In this document: positions 32,932-43,769 of the stretch, in pieces
Layout: every line of letters begins with the position of its first letter
Numbering within the stretch: position 1 is the stretch's first letter
Assembly: GCA_963920525.1 (NCBI GenBank)
Contig: OY986436.1
Location: 176,382,361 to 176,446,360 of the forward strand
Direction of reading: 5' to 3'
Origin: Dichetophora obliterata
Lineage: Eukaryota; Arthropoda; Insecta; Diptera; Sciomyzidae
Length of the DNA: 64,000 nucleotides
Notes under the pieces: model-generated
Databases searched by the model: none
What the model was told of the DNA's origin: nothing
What the model saw: only the letters and a program-made list of their open reading frames with translations
Position numbers and translations under genes: made by a program

Positions 32932-34840
32932 CGCAATATCTAGTAACTCTATAACTCCAGAAGTCTTAAGAATCCTTAATTTAGATCTAATAAGCACGGG
33001 AACCAAGACAAAAACTTTTTTCTGAAAGTTGGTTCAGGAGCGGGGTCGAAAGGGTCAACAAAAAATTTCTAGTTATAGTTTATAGCATTCAGATTCTATT
33101 GCATTTTTATTTTGCCAGGACATTTTTAATATAATGTAAAATACGGAACGTCCCTGGAAATTCGGTACATATGGCAACACTAGTGAGGACGGTATGATTG
33201 AAAGGCTCGCCACACTAAGAATCTAAGAACCCAGCACACTAGTTTATTTAAGATAGATAACATTCTCAGATAAAGCGACTGCAAGCATTAGACAGAGATA
33301 CGTAGAAAAATTACATAACCAGCAGAGTACCTTTTCTCAAAAATGTAACGAACTGATAACGCCACCGTGCTAAGAACATAAAAAACTATTTGATTAAAAA
33401 GAAAGAAAAATGAGAGTATTTTTCCAGGTCTCACTTACTATATTTATACGTTTTCAAAATATTTTTGAAAATAAATATTTTATTTCAATTGCTTGACAAC
33501 AGTCTTGTTTTGATCTTTTCCTTCAATGATAGCGTTTGTTTTTGTTTCATCTGAATGTGTTGACACACATATCTATTATAAATCACGCTATATCGCTGCA
33601 CGTACACTTAAAGAAATTTTACACCTCTGAGAGTTAATTGGAAAAATTGATTTATATCAATAAAAATATTTCTTTAGCTTAAATCTGATTTATTCATTCC
33701 TCTAACTGTATTTTATAATATTATAGAACTACAAATTATTTGAAAATGCTATCAAATATTTGTGTTCATTACAAAACTTGTTCTTTCAACAAAAATTGTG
33801 CATTCGTGAAACAAGCACTAAATAACGGTTTTTTAACTGTTTTTTACGCGGGATTCTCTTAAGATACATAAATCTTTTTTTATCAACAGCTGCTATCAGT
33901 TGACCGTTATTGTTCGTTATTTGTTTTTTATTTTTTAGAAGTACAATATTATTCATGTTGTTTGTGCTACTTTAAAATTACAAACAGTTTTTCGGTTTTT
34001 CCTTTACTCGGCTTTTTCCCTCATTAAGCGTGGCATTTTATGAAGGCAGATAAGCTCAGAATCTTATGCATAGTTTGCACACGTACATATTTGCTGTCGA
34101 ATACGAATGACGGTCGAGCCTCTTAAAGTAGCAGCTATAAATTAATAACAAAAAGCGATGATTTATGAATTTTGTTTTGCGTTAGTTTTTTTATTATTTG
34201 CTCCATTTCATTTGGTGACGTTTTAACAGTATTTCAATACGAAATAAAACTGCTTTCAACTAGCTTGAAGTAGCTTTTTTTGGTTTATTCTTTCAATTGG
34301 CATGACAATATTTATGTTGCTCTTATTCGTGGGTACAGTTGTAAAAAAGTTCATCGGTTTGTATTAAAAGTGTTTTTTTATGTGATAAATAGAGGTAAAT
34401 TGATTGAAGGAACAAATTCGTCGCAATTTTTACCAAAATTGCTTTGTTACTTTGACTGTGTTTTTTTTATTTGTGGCGCAAATATTTGCTTTATTGCTAA
34501 ACAAGTTGTGAGCATAACAACAGACGCAATACTAAAAAGGTGATTTCATGCAAGTGTTAAGAATTGAGTATTAATTATAAATTATTTCGTTTTTAGTATT
34601 AAGTATTTTGTGTTTCAGCTTTATCTTTAAAATGAAAACTCCCTTTTCCAATTCCGCGTGAAAAATTATTCATGATAGGGCTGAATATTTTAGATCATTG
34701 TGGACCAACGCCTATACCAGCGTGCATCGTGAACCCTGTCTGTCTCTGTCGCTCTCACATGTGCGCGTACTAGCACACAACTGAAAGAACAGTGCACGTG
34801 TTTTTTTGGTCGACACTGTTTAAGATATAGGTAGATAGTT
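32932..34840. other. Intergenic, no gene seen
   Basis: AT-rich. The frame at 34,280-34,543 (87 codons) is unrecognised and surrounded by T tracts. No RNA gene or repeat could be supported. Confidence 0.55.
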
Positions 34841-35290
34841 AATTGAGGAGGGAGCTAGTGACCTAGTTACTGCGGCCTCAAGGGAAAATAAGAAACCTCT
34901 ATAAGTTATAGTTCATCTTTAATCTTTAAGTTCGTTAGGAACAGATCGATGTCCTTGCATGAACTATCCGCTATTTAGTGCGGTTCTAGGTATAATTCAC
35001 CTTAGTAGCGAAGACCGTTACAGTGACATAAAATGTTCTCTGCTGTGTCTTTATCTTAATAACATAATCTACACAGATCTTCCTCCACTATACCCATGGT
35101 TGATAAGTGCTTATTTACCTTGCAATGCCCAGTTAGGAAACCTGTGACAAGTCTGATAGATATACCACTTAAAGTAAGGAATTGTTTCATTCTTTGGAGC
35201 GAAGTGGTTGGCATGAATGTTTTTGCTAGTCTGTTACCTTCGGTTTTCCTCCAGTAATTAAGTGTCTCTCTGTTTAGCCACATTTTTATG

Positions 35291-35683
35291 TTATGGCGCA
35301 TAGTGCCCCCTGGTAGCCCGCAGAATGGTTCTGGGTCTATGAAGAAACTTGCAGCTTCTTTCCTGGCTAGTTCGTCCGTATAATAAATAGCCGCTTTGGC
35401 CTGGTACCCAAATGAGGTGGACTCTGTTGTGGGTAGACACTTTGATAAGCAGCTGTAGGCAGTCCCATACTAGCTTGGACGTGATTTTATATGTGCTAAG
35501 TGCAAGTAGAGCAGCTTTGCTGTCAGAGTGAATGTAAATGTTTCTGTTCCTAGTGGGACTGTTTACATACTCGTTTAGGCAGATCTCAATTGCATGGACT
35601 TCAGCTTGGAGGACTGAGTTACCTGTGCCCATGCTGGCATATATAGATTTTCCCTGTCTTGCGCTAAAAATGCCAGCTCCCAC
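35291..35683 (-). pseudogene. LINE RNase H domain, broken
   Basis: Recognisable RNase H motifs: GAGIFSARQGKS, the Glu helix VLQAEVHAIEIC, the Asp strand IYIHSDSKAALLAL, and LIWVPGQSG, where active enzymes have His in place of this Gln (GHSG). The frame then leaves the domain near 35,390. The DGS start of the domain lies upstream of the frame, near 35,695. Confidence 0.8.
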
Positions 35684-35940
35684 GCCTTTATTTGTCTTTG
35701 AGTCGTCAGTATACTAGTCTTGATAGTCACCAGTAAACCGTGGCCTTTCTATTTCCCATGTAGTTTTGTGTGGGAAAGATACTTGGAAGATTCTACAGAA
35801 GTTGTATTTTGGGAGGGAGAGATCGCAGGGTAATAACCTTAGATTCTCGTCCTTAGTTATTTCGTCAAATAGCGCTGGGTGAATGTTACTTGGTATAATC
35901 AAATTGCTGTCAATGATGAGCCTGATTGTGAAGACCAGAA

Positions 35941-36153
35941 CTATTTTCTTGACAATAAGATGTAATGATGGTATACCAAGCAAAATCTCCAAAGCAGCAA
36001 AGCAACAGTACACATCGCTCGTATGTTACAGACACAAGCTAGTCGTTGTAACTTGCTGAGCTTGGCTTGAGCTGTTTTTTGGATTATCTTACTCCACCAT
36101 ATTGATGCAGCATATAAGACGATAAGTCTCGTTATGGAAGTATACATCCACAT
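35941..36153 (-). pseudogene. LINE reverse transcriptase C-terminal fragment
   Basis: Contains LIVLYAASIWWSKI and KLSKLQRLACVC, typical of the region just after the RT domain in Jockey/I/LOA-type LINEs (Y-A-a-x-x-W followed by LxxxQR). It lies upstream of the RNase H fragment on the same strand. Confidence 0.75.
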
Positions 36154-36639
36154 GGCTAGTTTGGGACTTAGGCTCCAGTTTCTACCTATAAAACTTCTGC
36201 TGACCCATAATGAGGCTTTTGCTTTGGTTATGGTGTTGTTTAGCTGAGGGTTTCATGTGAGTTTTATCATCTAGCGTCACACCAAAGTATTTTAATTCTT
36301 TTGAGAAGTTTATAGTTTCACCGAAAAGAGTTGATACACTCGTATGCTTTAAAATATAAAGCCTGCTTTAAGTTTGACATTAGAAAATTTCAAATGAAAA
36401 CCATACAAAGTGGAGTCATCAAAAGATTAAAACTATCAAATCTTCTAATATACTTAATCCTGGAAGTACGTGAAGCATACATATTTTAAAACAACAAATA
36501 TTATTTGCACTAAATCAACAAAATGCTATCCAAAAAGTCTTCAAAATATAGAAGAATCAGAAGGGATTTTTAGTAGTTCTAACAAACACTGTGTCAATTT
36601 GAAGCAGAAAATTCCACTTGAATGACTGCTTTGATTATA

Positions 36640-37904
36640 TACGAAAGCCGTTTGATAATTCCGTGAAAAAATAAGCAAGGAATGATTTTTACGACAAAGA
36701 ACGTTTTATTTCTCAACATAGTCTCCTTTTAGCTGGATACACTTCGTCCAACGATCCTCTAATTTTTTGATGATATCCGAAAAATACGTTTTTGAAAGGT
36801 CCTCAAAATAGGCCTCTGTTTCGGTGATGAGCTCCTCTCTGGTGGTGAATATCTTTCCGCTGAGCCATTTATTTAGGTTTGGAAACAGAAAACAGTCGGA
36901 TAGGCTAAATCTGGAGAATATGCTGAATGAGGAAGCAATTCGTACTTAAATTCATGGAATTTTGCCATGGGTGCGCGGTATGTGTGAACGCGCGCATTGT
37001 CTTGATAGCAGAGCACTTTTTTCCTCGCCAGATGGGGACATTTCTCTTTCAAAGCGTCGTTAAAACCGTCAAATTCGACTGCATAATATTTGCCATTGAC
37101 CGTTTTTTTTTGGTGGAATATAATCCATGCAGATAATACCGAGTTAATTCCAAAATACTGTCGCCATAACCTTTCCAACCGATAGCACCGTCTTCGCCTT
37201 CTGCGGAGCACGATCAGTCGGTGAAGTCCTCTGTTTCGACTGTTCTTTTGTCTCTGGTGTGTAGTGATGAATCCATGTTTCGTATACGGTTACTAATCGA
37301 CGGAAAATATCCTTCTTATCTTTGTTCAACATCGCCCAACACGTCATTGCATCAGTCACACGATCGCGGATATTGTGGATAATTTTTTCATATCCAAAAG
37401 ATTTCGCAAAATGTTCCACAACCGTTCGTTTGAGATGCCTATGGCCTCAACAATCTCGTGCACTTTAACTCTGGGATCGGCCAACACGATATCGTGAATT
37501 TTAGTGACCATTTCTGGTGTGGTGACCTCATTTGGGCGTCCAGAACGTTCGGCGTCACTTGGGCTTGCACGACCTCATCGGAATTCAGTAAACCACTTGT
37601 GAATCATTCCAATTGATGGTACAGAGTCCTCATAGTATTTATCAAGCTTTTCCTTGGTTTGGCTGATGTTTTTTTGCACAAAAAATAATGCTTGATGAGC
37701 ACACGAAATTCACCTTTTTCCATTTTCGTCAAAATTCACAAGATCGTCTGCTGTCAATGACTGCCAAACACAAACTAAGCATCGCAGCGGGCTGAAATTT
37801 TGACATTAGTCTATTAACAGATGGTAGTTGACAGGATCAGTGTTGCATTTAAAGTTGCTACGTGAGAAATTCAAAATTCACTAACTTCTTAAATTGCCCT
37901 CGTA
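36640..37904 (-). mobile_element. Mariner transposon, full length but inactive
   Basis: The left end TACGAAAGCCGTTTGATAAT and the inverted right end TACGAGGGCAATTTAAGAAG align as imperfect terminal repeats. TA flanks both ends (36,638-36,639 and 37,905-37,906). At 1,265 bases the element is close to a complete mariner. The transposase is broken by frameshifts. Confidence 0.88.
36873..37723 (-). pseudogene. Mariner transposase (D,D34D), broken
   Basis: An ATG at 37,721-37,723 opens MEKGEFRVLIKHYFLCKK, the start of the HTH DNA-binding half. The catalytic part includes YETWIHHYTPETKEQSKQ, where the first catalytic Asp (usually DETWIHHY) is Tyr. CYQDNARVH follows, then SAYSPDLAYP at the third Asp. 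At least two frameshifts separate the segments (around 37,144-37,211 and upstream of 37,420). No functional enzyme is possible. Confidence 0.88.
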
Positions 37905-37906
37905 TA

Positions 37907-39008
37907 ATGCTGTTCGCTGCTCACTCGTGCACAGTGGAGTAAATTAAATAAATTCTGTAATAAATTGTAGCTATACCTGACATTGTTTAAAATAGGTGTT
38001 TGTATATAGTTATTATAATCCAATTGCAAAACTAAAATCTCGCTGTCAACTGATAAAAGTTTTTTTTTTTGTTTTGATTGGTAACAAAAAATTATCACTA
38101 TGTGATTGGATTGCAAATTTGAATTTTGGAATTACAGTATTTTGTGTTGATAATAAATTAGCCATTTTATTTTTGTGGTTTATTCTGCTTAGTTTTTTAA
38201 CAACATTCCGTTGCTACTCTTCTGCTTTACTCCCTCTAGCAACAACAACAAGTTGCTGCCATCGCGTTACACATTTCACTATTCATTCACAACAAAAGAG
38301 ATAACGAAGAGATTTGAAAGGGAATTCAAAAAAAAAAAATGTACAATAAGTGCGAAAAAGTAACAAAAATAACACCAAAGAAGATAGCAAATATTTTCTT
38401 GTCATGATTGTAAATGCAGCAAAAATTTACGGAGAAAAATACTTGAAAAGCAAGAAATCCCAGAGATAAAATCGAAACAAAAATAGAGCAGAAAAGACAA
38501 TAATAAAAAAAATCAGAATAAAAACAAAGATTTGAATAAAAACAATAATAAAAACAAAAAATATTATATACACAAAATGAAATTCAAACAAAACGGGAAT
38601 AAAACAAATAAGAAAAAAGACAGCAAAAACCCACTGAAAACCACACGACATAAATTCATTGCTTTTGTTGTTGTTACTGCTATGACTTTATGATACAGCG
38701 ATATTACTTGTTGTTGTTGTTGTTTGCAGCTATGTTTTATAACTGCAGCTACGTTCGACCACCCAATGTCCCCAACCCACACACACACATCCGTATATTC
38801 TTACACATGCTCAGCGGCTCTTAACAGCCATCATAAATACAATCGCTTTGCTGCTCAATACGCTCTCACACTTGCAGCAGCTGCCTTCACCTTATAATAA
38901 AAAACAACAAAATCACAAAAGCAACAACCTACGTTAACAACATTTGTTGTCGCTGTGCGACTCTTAGCCTCTCACTCGCTCTCACACTTGCGCCAGCCGA
39001 TGAAAACT
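37907..39008. other. Upstream region of Pino
   Basis: Between the mariner and the promoter. It has CAA/GTTG trinucleotide runs (38,660-38,940), an ACACACACAC run (near 38,780) and two CTCTCAC clusters (around 38,860 and 38,968-38,987) matching GAGA-factor type sites (GAGAG on the other strand). No reading frame is credible. Confidence 0.55.
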
Positions 39009-39074
39009 CATAAAAGTAGCGCCTCCAAGTTAAAATACATCAGTCTTTTGAGTTAAGTCGTGCCTTTAAGTTGA
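39009..39074 (+). promoter_or_regulatory. Pino: Core promoter of Pino (TATA-like, initiator, DPE)
   Basis: CATAAAAG at 39,009-39,016 lies 33 to 26 bases before the A of TCAGTC (39,040-39,045), a textbook fly initiator. AGTTG at 39,069-39,073 fits the DPE consensus RGWYV exactly at +28 to +32. All three spacings agree with one start site at 39,042. CTCTCAC repeats just upstream suggest GAGA-factor binding. Confidence 0.75.
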
Positions 39075-39623
39075 AAGTAGCTTTCCTCTCAACGCAGAGC
39101 GAAATATAAATTTCAAAAAAAGTTCAGTATCGAATTTTGTTGAAAACCTAAGAAAACACAAACAAAAACGTTTAACAAATTAAAACTAAACTTCAATTCA
39201 AGTGTTTTACGTTTTGTTATAAATAAAAGTGTTTAAACTTTAAAAAAACAAATTAATGCGTACACAACAAAAGCAAGAACTAAAAAAATTGAATATTTGC
39301 CTTTTTAATGAAAATCTAAGCAAAAAGCAATTTCAAAGTTTTAACTATAAATCAAGAACCAATAGAAAGAATTTGCGAAAAAGTTGAATACACAACATTG
39401 AGCAGTTCTAACTAACTAAAAAGAAAAGTGTGTTAATATATAAAAAGAAAATTTTAAATTTTTGAAAATTTTACTCTGATTTTGTGCACTTTGTAAAATC
39501 GGTTTACGGCAAAATCAAAACCCAAGACATTTAAAAACATCTCAAACATCTAAGCAAAAAAGCAGCAAAGAAGTTCCAATTTCTGTCTCTTTCTCTCTAT
39601 TGTGGATAAAAAATCAACAAAAA
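39042..39623 (+). other. Pino: Pino 5' untranslated first exon
   Basis: It runs from the predicted start site to a strong donor, AAAA|GTAAGTG at 39,624. It is AT-rich with purine-rich blocks. Two upstream ATGs occur, at 39,256 (43 codons) and about 39,307 (3 codons). The link to the coding exons is inferred from strand, order and the absence of another gene between. Confidence 0.65.
39256..39387 (+). CDS. Upstream ORF in the Pino leader (43 codons)
   Basis: It begins MRTQQKQELKK, is Lys/Asn/Gln-rich, and ends at TGA 39,385-39,387. The start context (TTA before ATG) is weak, so many ribosomes would scan past. No homology is recognised. It might damp Pino translation, but it could equally be a chance frame. 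Confidence 0.3.
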   Translation: MRTQQKQELKKLNICLFNENLSKKQFQSFNYKSRTNRKNLRKS

Positions 39624-41231
39624 GTAAGTGCAATCAATAAACAAATTAAAATAAAAATAGCAAAAATTTTAATAAAAGTAAATAAAAAAGATTAAAATTT
39701 AAAAAAATGTTATGAAAATGTATTGTTTTCGCAAAACCTTTAAGAAGTATTTCTTTGAAATCTACAGCTCTGTCTCTATATATTTTGTATTAACATAACA
39801 AAGGCATTTCTGTATTTTAAGATTTGAAGTGTTTATATAATTATCTATGCGAGTTGAAAATGTTTCAACTAAATTATTACGAATTTCAATATTCGAATAT
39901 TAGATAATGTTTTTTTTTTAATTGAACATAAAATTTAAAATTCTGTAAAAAACACGATTGAGCTCAAACTTAACAAACAATTTTACACCTGAAAAATAGT
40001 CTGAAATTCGACGAAGTTAAATAAATCTCATAAATTCATTTTTTGATAACCGTTTTAATATACTTCTTTACCTTCCAATCCAGTCATTGCCTGAGTCTTA
40101 GAATTGAATTAGTTTTATACTTGCACTTTATATAGGCACTTCATCACAAGTCAATTCATTGAAACTAATCCGAATCTTATTTATTGTAGTACAGATTTAC
40201 GGTTATTCTTGAAAATTTATTGCTTTTACTAAATTTTTATACATTAATTGAAATGAGTATCAACGTGTCAACGTAGTCTTCCTTTTTTATTAAATATCAA
40301 AACAGACGGTTTTTACATTTGTATTAATGACATAGTAAAAATTTTTTGTCCAACTTTGACATTCCTAAAAAAAAATACTGAACAACACTTTAAATCCGAC
40401 ATAGCATTCTGAATTGGACAGTTTACCTGGTTAAAATTTGAAAAATTGTATCATATGTTGGTTGAATTATGTTTTCGAGTTAACTCCCTTTCATTTATTC
40501 AAAATTACTTTCTTTAAGAGTTATTTTTTTCAAAGTAAAGCAAATTAAAAATAACTTTGTGAGTAAAACTTCGAATACCATTCGAACTTATTAACTTTCG
40601 ATTTAAGCGTAAATTCCGTTTTGGAATTTTGATAAAATTCCAAAGAAAAATAGTACTTACATTTTTATTAAATTATTCTTTTGACTAAGTAATTCTTTGA
40701 CATTCGATTTTTGCCCTTTTTAAATCCCTTTAATTTTTCAAAAACTTACCTTTTTAAAGAGTTAGTTTTTTAAAAAAAGCAAAACATCGATAAACTGTGA
40801 CTGGTTCTCAGCGTCTTGGTGACTTTTCATTATCAGCTTTTTTATAATAAATATCATTTATTTTTTTAACAAATTTCCTTCGTATTTATCCGTTATACCG
40901 GAATGATAAATCCTAAAGCTTAGTTTAGTTAGTTAAACAACAGTTTTAACTAATTTAACAATGTAATAAACTGTGTTTCAATGAATAACGTTTTATTATA
41001 TGATAATGAAGCCTGAAATTTAGTTCATTCTTGTCATGAATGAATAACTTTGTTTAAATTTCTTTATAATGTAAGATTTATAACTGTACTTAATTAAAAT
41101 TGCTGCATCATTGTTATGTTATTAACATGTTAGCATGTTAACATTATGTAAAGAAACAATACGAACTGATCGAAGCTGTAGAAAAAACTTTATTTTATTT
41201 AACAAAGAGAAGAAAAAACTGATGGTTTAAC

Positions 41232-41419
41232 AAAAAGTAATTCATGGCAAATTTTCGAGAATTATTCTGATAAATAAACAAAGACAAACACACACCTGTT
41301 TATGATTGCGAATTTTTCTCTGTGTTTAGTACACGTCAGCGCAGAAACCAGGTTTAATTAAATTTTCGGAAGTATCTGTTTTGTGCTAAAGTCAGAAGAC
41401 GTAAGCAATAAGTTTCTCC
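41232..41419 (+). repeat. Intronic direct duplication, copy 1
   Basis: Shares with 41,989-42,167 a nearly unbroken alignment including TTTTCGAGAATTATTCTGAT, GTTTAGTACACGTCAGCGCA and TTCGGAAGTATCTGTTTTGT, with a few short indels. The copies are about 570 bases apart. Confidence 0.9.
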
Positions 41420-41988
41420 GTCTATGGCGAGATTTTGTCTTGTTACCAGCTGTTGTTAGGAGCAGCAAGCAATCGGCGCCATAACTTCTTAACTGCCGAA
41501 GTAACCGTTATATGGCTGGTTTTGGATAAGGTTTGGCAAATAATAAACTGCTTCAGGTGGCAATAACATCAAGTTTGAGAATGAAGGTGATGGCAATAAC
41601 AACAAAAACAAGAAAAAATAATAACAGTAAAAGCAATAAGAAAAACAACAACACAAAAAAGTTAATTTAACGAAAAAAAAGAACAATTAAAAGAACCTGG
41701 TTAACAGAGTTACTGAAATTCAGATTAATAATCTTTTTTGGCGCGTTCTTTAACTACTAACAAAATAGTTTTCTGCATGACTAAAAAGTACTCAAAACAA
41801 ATACTCAGCTCAAACACTAACTCAAAATAATCATAAAATCCAGAAATGTTCAAAGTTTTTTATACAACTAAAAAAAAAACTCTACACAAAACAATTGCTT
41901 TAAGCTAAAAACAATTGCTTTATAAAATAATTAACATAAAATTTCAATAAAATTATACAGTCGTTCATTCCACTTAAAACTTTACAAT

Positions 41989-42167
41989 AAAAAGTTACTC
42001 ATGGCTAATTTTCGAGAATTATTCTGATTAAAAAAGAAAGCCAAACACACACCTGTTATGATTGCGAATTTTACTCTGTGTTTAGTACACGTCAGCGCAG
42101 AAACCAGGTTTAATTAAATTTTCGGAAGTATCTGTTTTGTGTTAAGACGTAGGCAATAAGTTTCTCC
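41989..42167 (+). repeat. Intronic direct duplication, copy 2
   Basis: Counterpart of 41,232-41,419 in the same orientation. It lacks a few bases near the end (GTTAAGACGTAGGC against GCTAAAGTCAGAAGACGTAAGC). It is either a segmental duplication or two insertions of an unrecognised repeat. Confidence 0.9.
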
Positions 42168-43436
42168 TTCTTGACGACAGTATTTTTGACGCACAAAAAA
42201 GCCAAAGCAACGCTAAGACTAATCTCACAAAAAATTGTTCTTGGTACAAACATAATTAATTTCTATAAATAACTACAGCGCAGTTTAGTTCAGATTAGTT
42301 ACTTAATTGCGTAATTTTTCCTCCAAAACTCCAACTTGCTTCCGTTGCAAGATAATATTCAATAGATTTCGAGGAACTCCTGTCTATCCGGCAATGTTAA
42401 TAAATGAATGTAGACATATTTTTTCTGTACATGAAATTTCGTCACACCTCTGACGCTAATTTAACCGTTTTCTTACTGCTTATCTTATTTAATGAAATTT
42501 TTCCGTTGTAAACATTAGAGCGACGACTGACTCAATAACGTGATAAAAAGATATAAGATAAATGACTAGCGAACAAAAAATTATTTGTACTTTTTTTCGC
42601 TACTCACTTAACCAAGAAAAATATGCCGCTGCTCTCTAACCATGAAAAAAAATTGGCGCCAGCGTAAAATAAGATAGATTAACGTAAGTTATTTAAAAAC
42701 GTACCTCAGCCAAGCTTTTCTCGTGATTTATGAGGGACACAAAATGAAGGCGTCCTAAAAATAAGATTTTCTAAACTATTAAAAATTATTTTCATGAGCA
42801 TTTTGTCACTGTTGTTGTTGCTATTGCAAGTTTTCAATGATCTGAAAAGTTTTCGCTCTCTTATATTTCATAGCTGTAATATTTCTCGTTTGACACATTT
42901 GTACACTAATTCACATTTATCGCTAGCAGTCGCGCTCCTCGCGTTTACCGCCTAAATTTGGACATTTAATATTATTATTGCCGCCATCATTGACCACACC
43001 TACATGCAAAGCAAAGCGGAAACTGTTGTTAATTTGAAATAAGTGCATTCAGTTTTGTTGCATTGTGAGCTTTTTCCTATAGTTTTTTTTTTGCTTCCCT
43101 AGTTTTTCTCTCCCCACACGTTGGTTCAGTTTAATTTTCTGCACTGACGTTGCAGGCGGGAGTTGGCTAAATAGCTGCAACGTGATTTAAGCGTTGAAAC
43201 ATTTTCATTCATTGAGAGGTTTGACGCAACTCAATAAACTTTCGAGAGTCCCTGAAGTTGTGTTGACAGATGTCTGCTCTTTATTAAGAACTTCGAAAAT
43301 TTTCAATGTGTTGGTTTTTTTGTAACAAGATATAGATTTAGAATAAAGCAGCTTGCTCGCGTCACTTACGCAATATCATCGCAACATGTACCAGCTTTCT
43401 GAACCATAGACTTAAATGATATAATAACCCAGACTT

Positions 43437-43769
43437 AACCAATTTGTATTTTTTAAATACAATGCAGCAGCGAGACCTCCAAAGCCTGCATTCAATTCGC
43501 AATTACATTTGTTCTTATTTGGTCTGATGACATCTACCTTACACAGTAAGTGACGATGGGAGTAGAGCTATTCACAAAGTTCTCTCCAATTTTGTGCGTA
43601 CTTTTTTTGTTCTCTCATATCTTGTGCATACCAACTCCCATCGTCGCTTACTGTGTAAGATTGATGTCATCAGTATTTTAGCAGCCATACTCGAAGAAAT
43701 GTGATTCAGAATTGTGTACAGGCGTTGGAGGCCTCGCAGCTAGATTGTATACAAGAAATAATTGGTTAC
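43437..43769. repeat. Foldback repeat in Pino intron 1
   Basis: Arms of about 130 bases (43,437-43,565 and 43,634-43,769) are near-complements. The innermost block CTTACACAGTAAGTGACGAT pairs with ATCGTCGCTTACTGTGTAAG, and GAGACCTCCAAAGCCTG pairs with CAGGCGTTGGAGGCCTC. The loop is about 70 bases. It is a candidate foldback MITE, with ends not sharply defined. Confidence 0.85.

Larger units (their letters stand above)
34840..36300 (-). mobile_element. Decayed LINE with RNase H (I/LOA-like)
   Basis: Minus-strand fragments in coding order: the RT C-terminus (36,153-35,714), RNase H (35,683-35,291) and a C-terminal tail (35,301-35,056) ending DLCRLC. Frames shift repeatedly, so it is dead. RNase H downstream of the RT places it with I/LOA-type elements rather than RTE. 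The boundaries are approximate. Confidence 0.75.
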
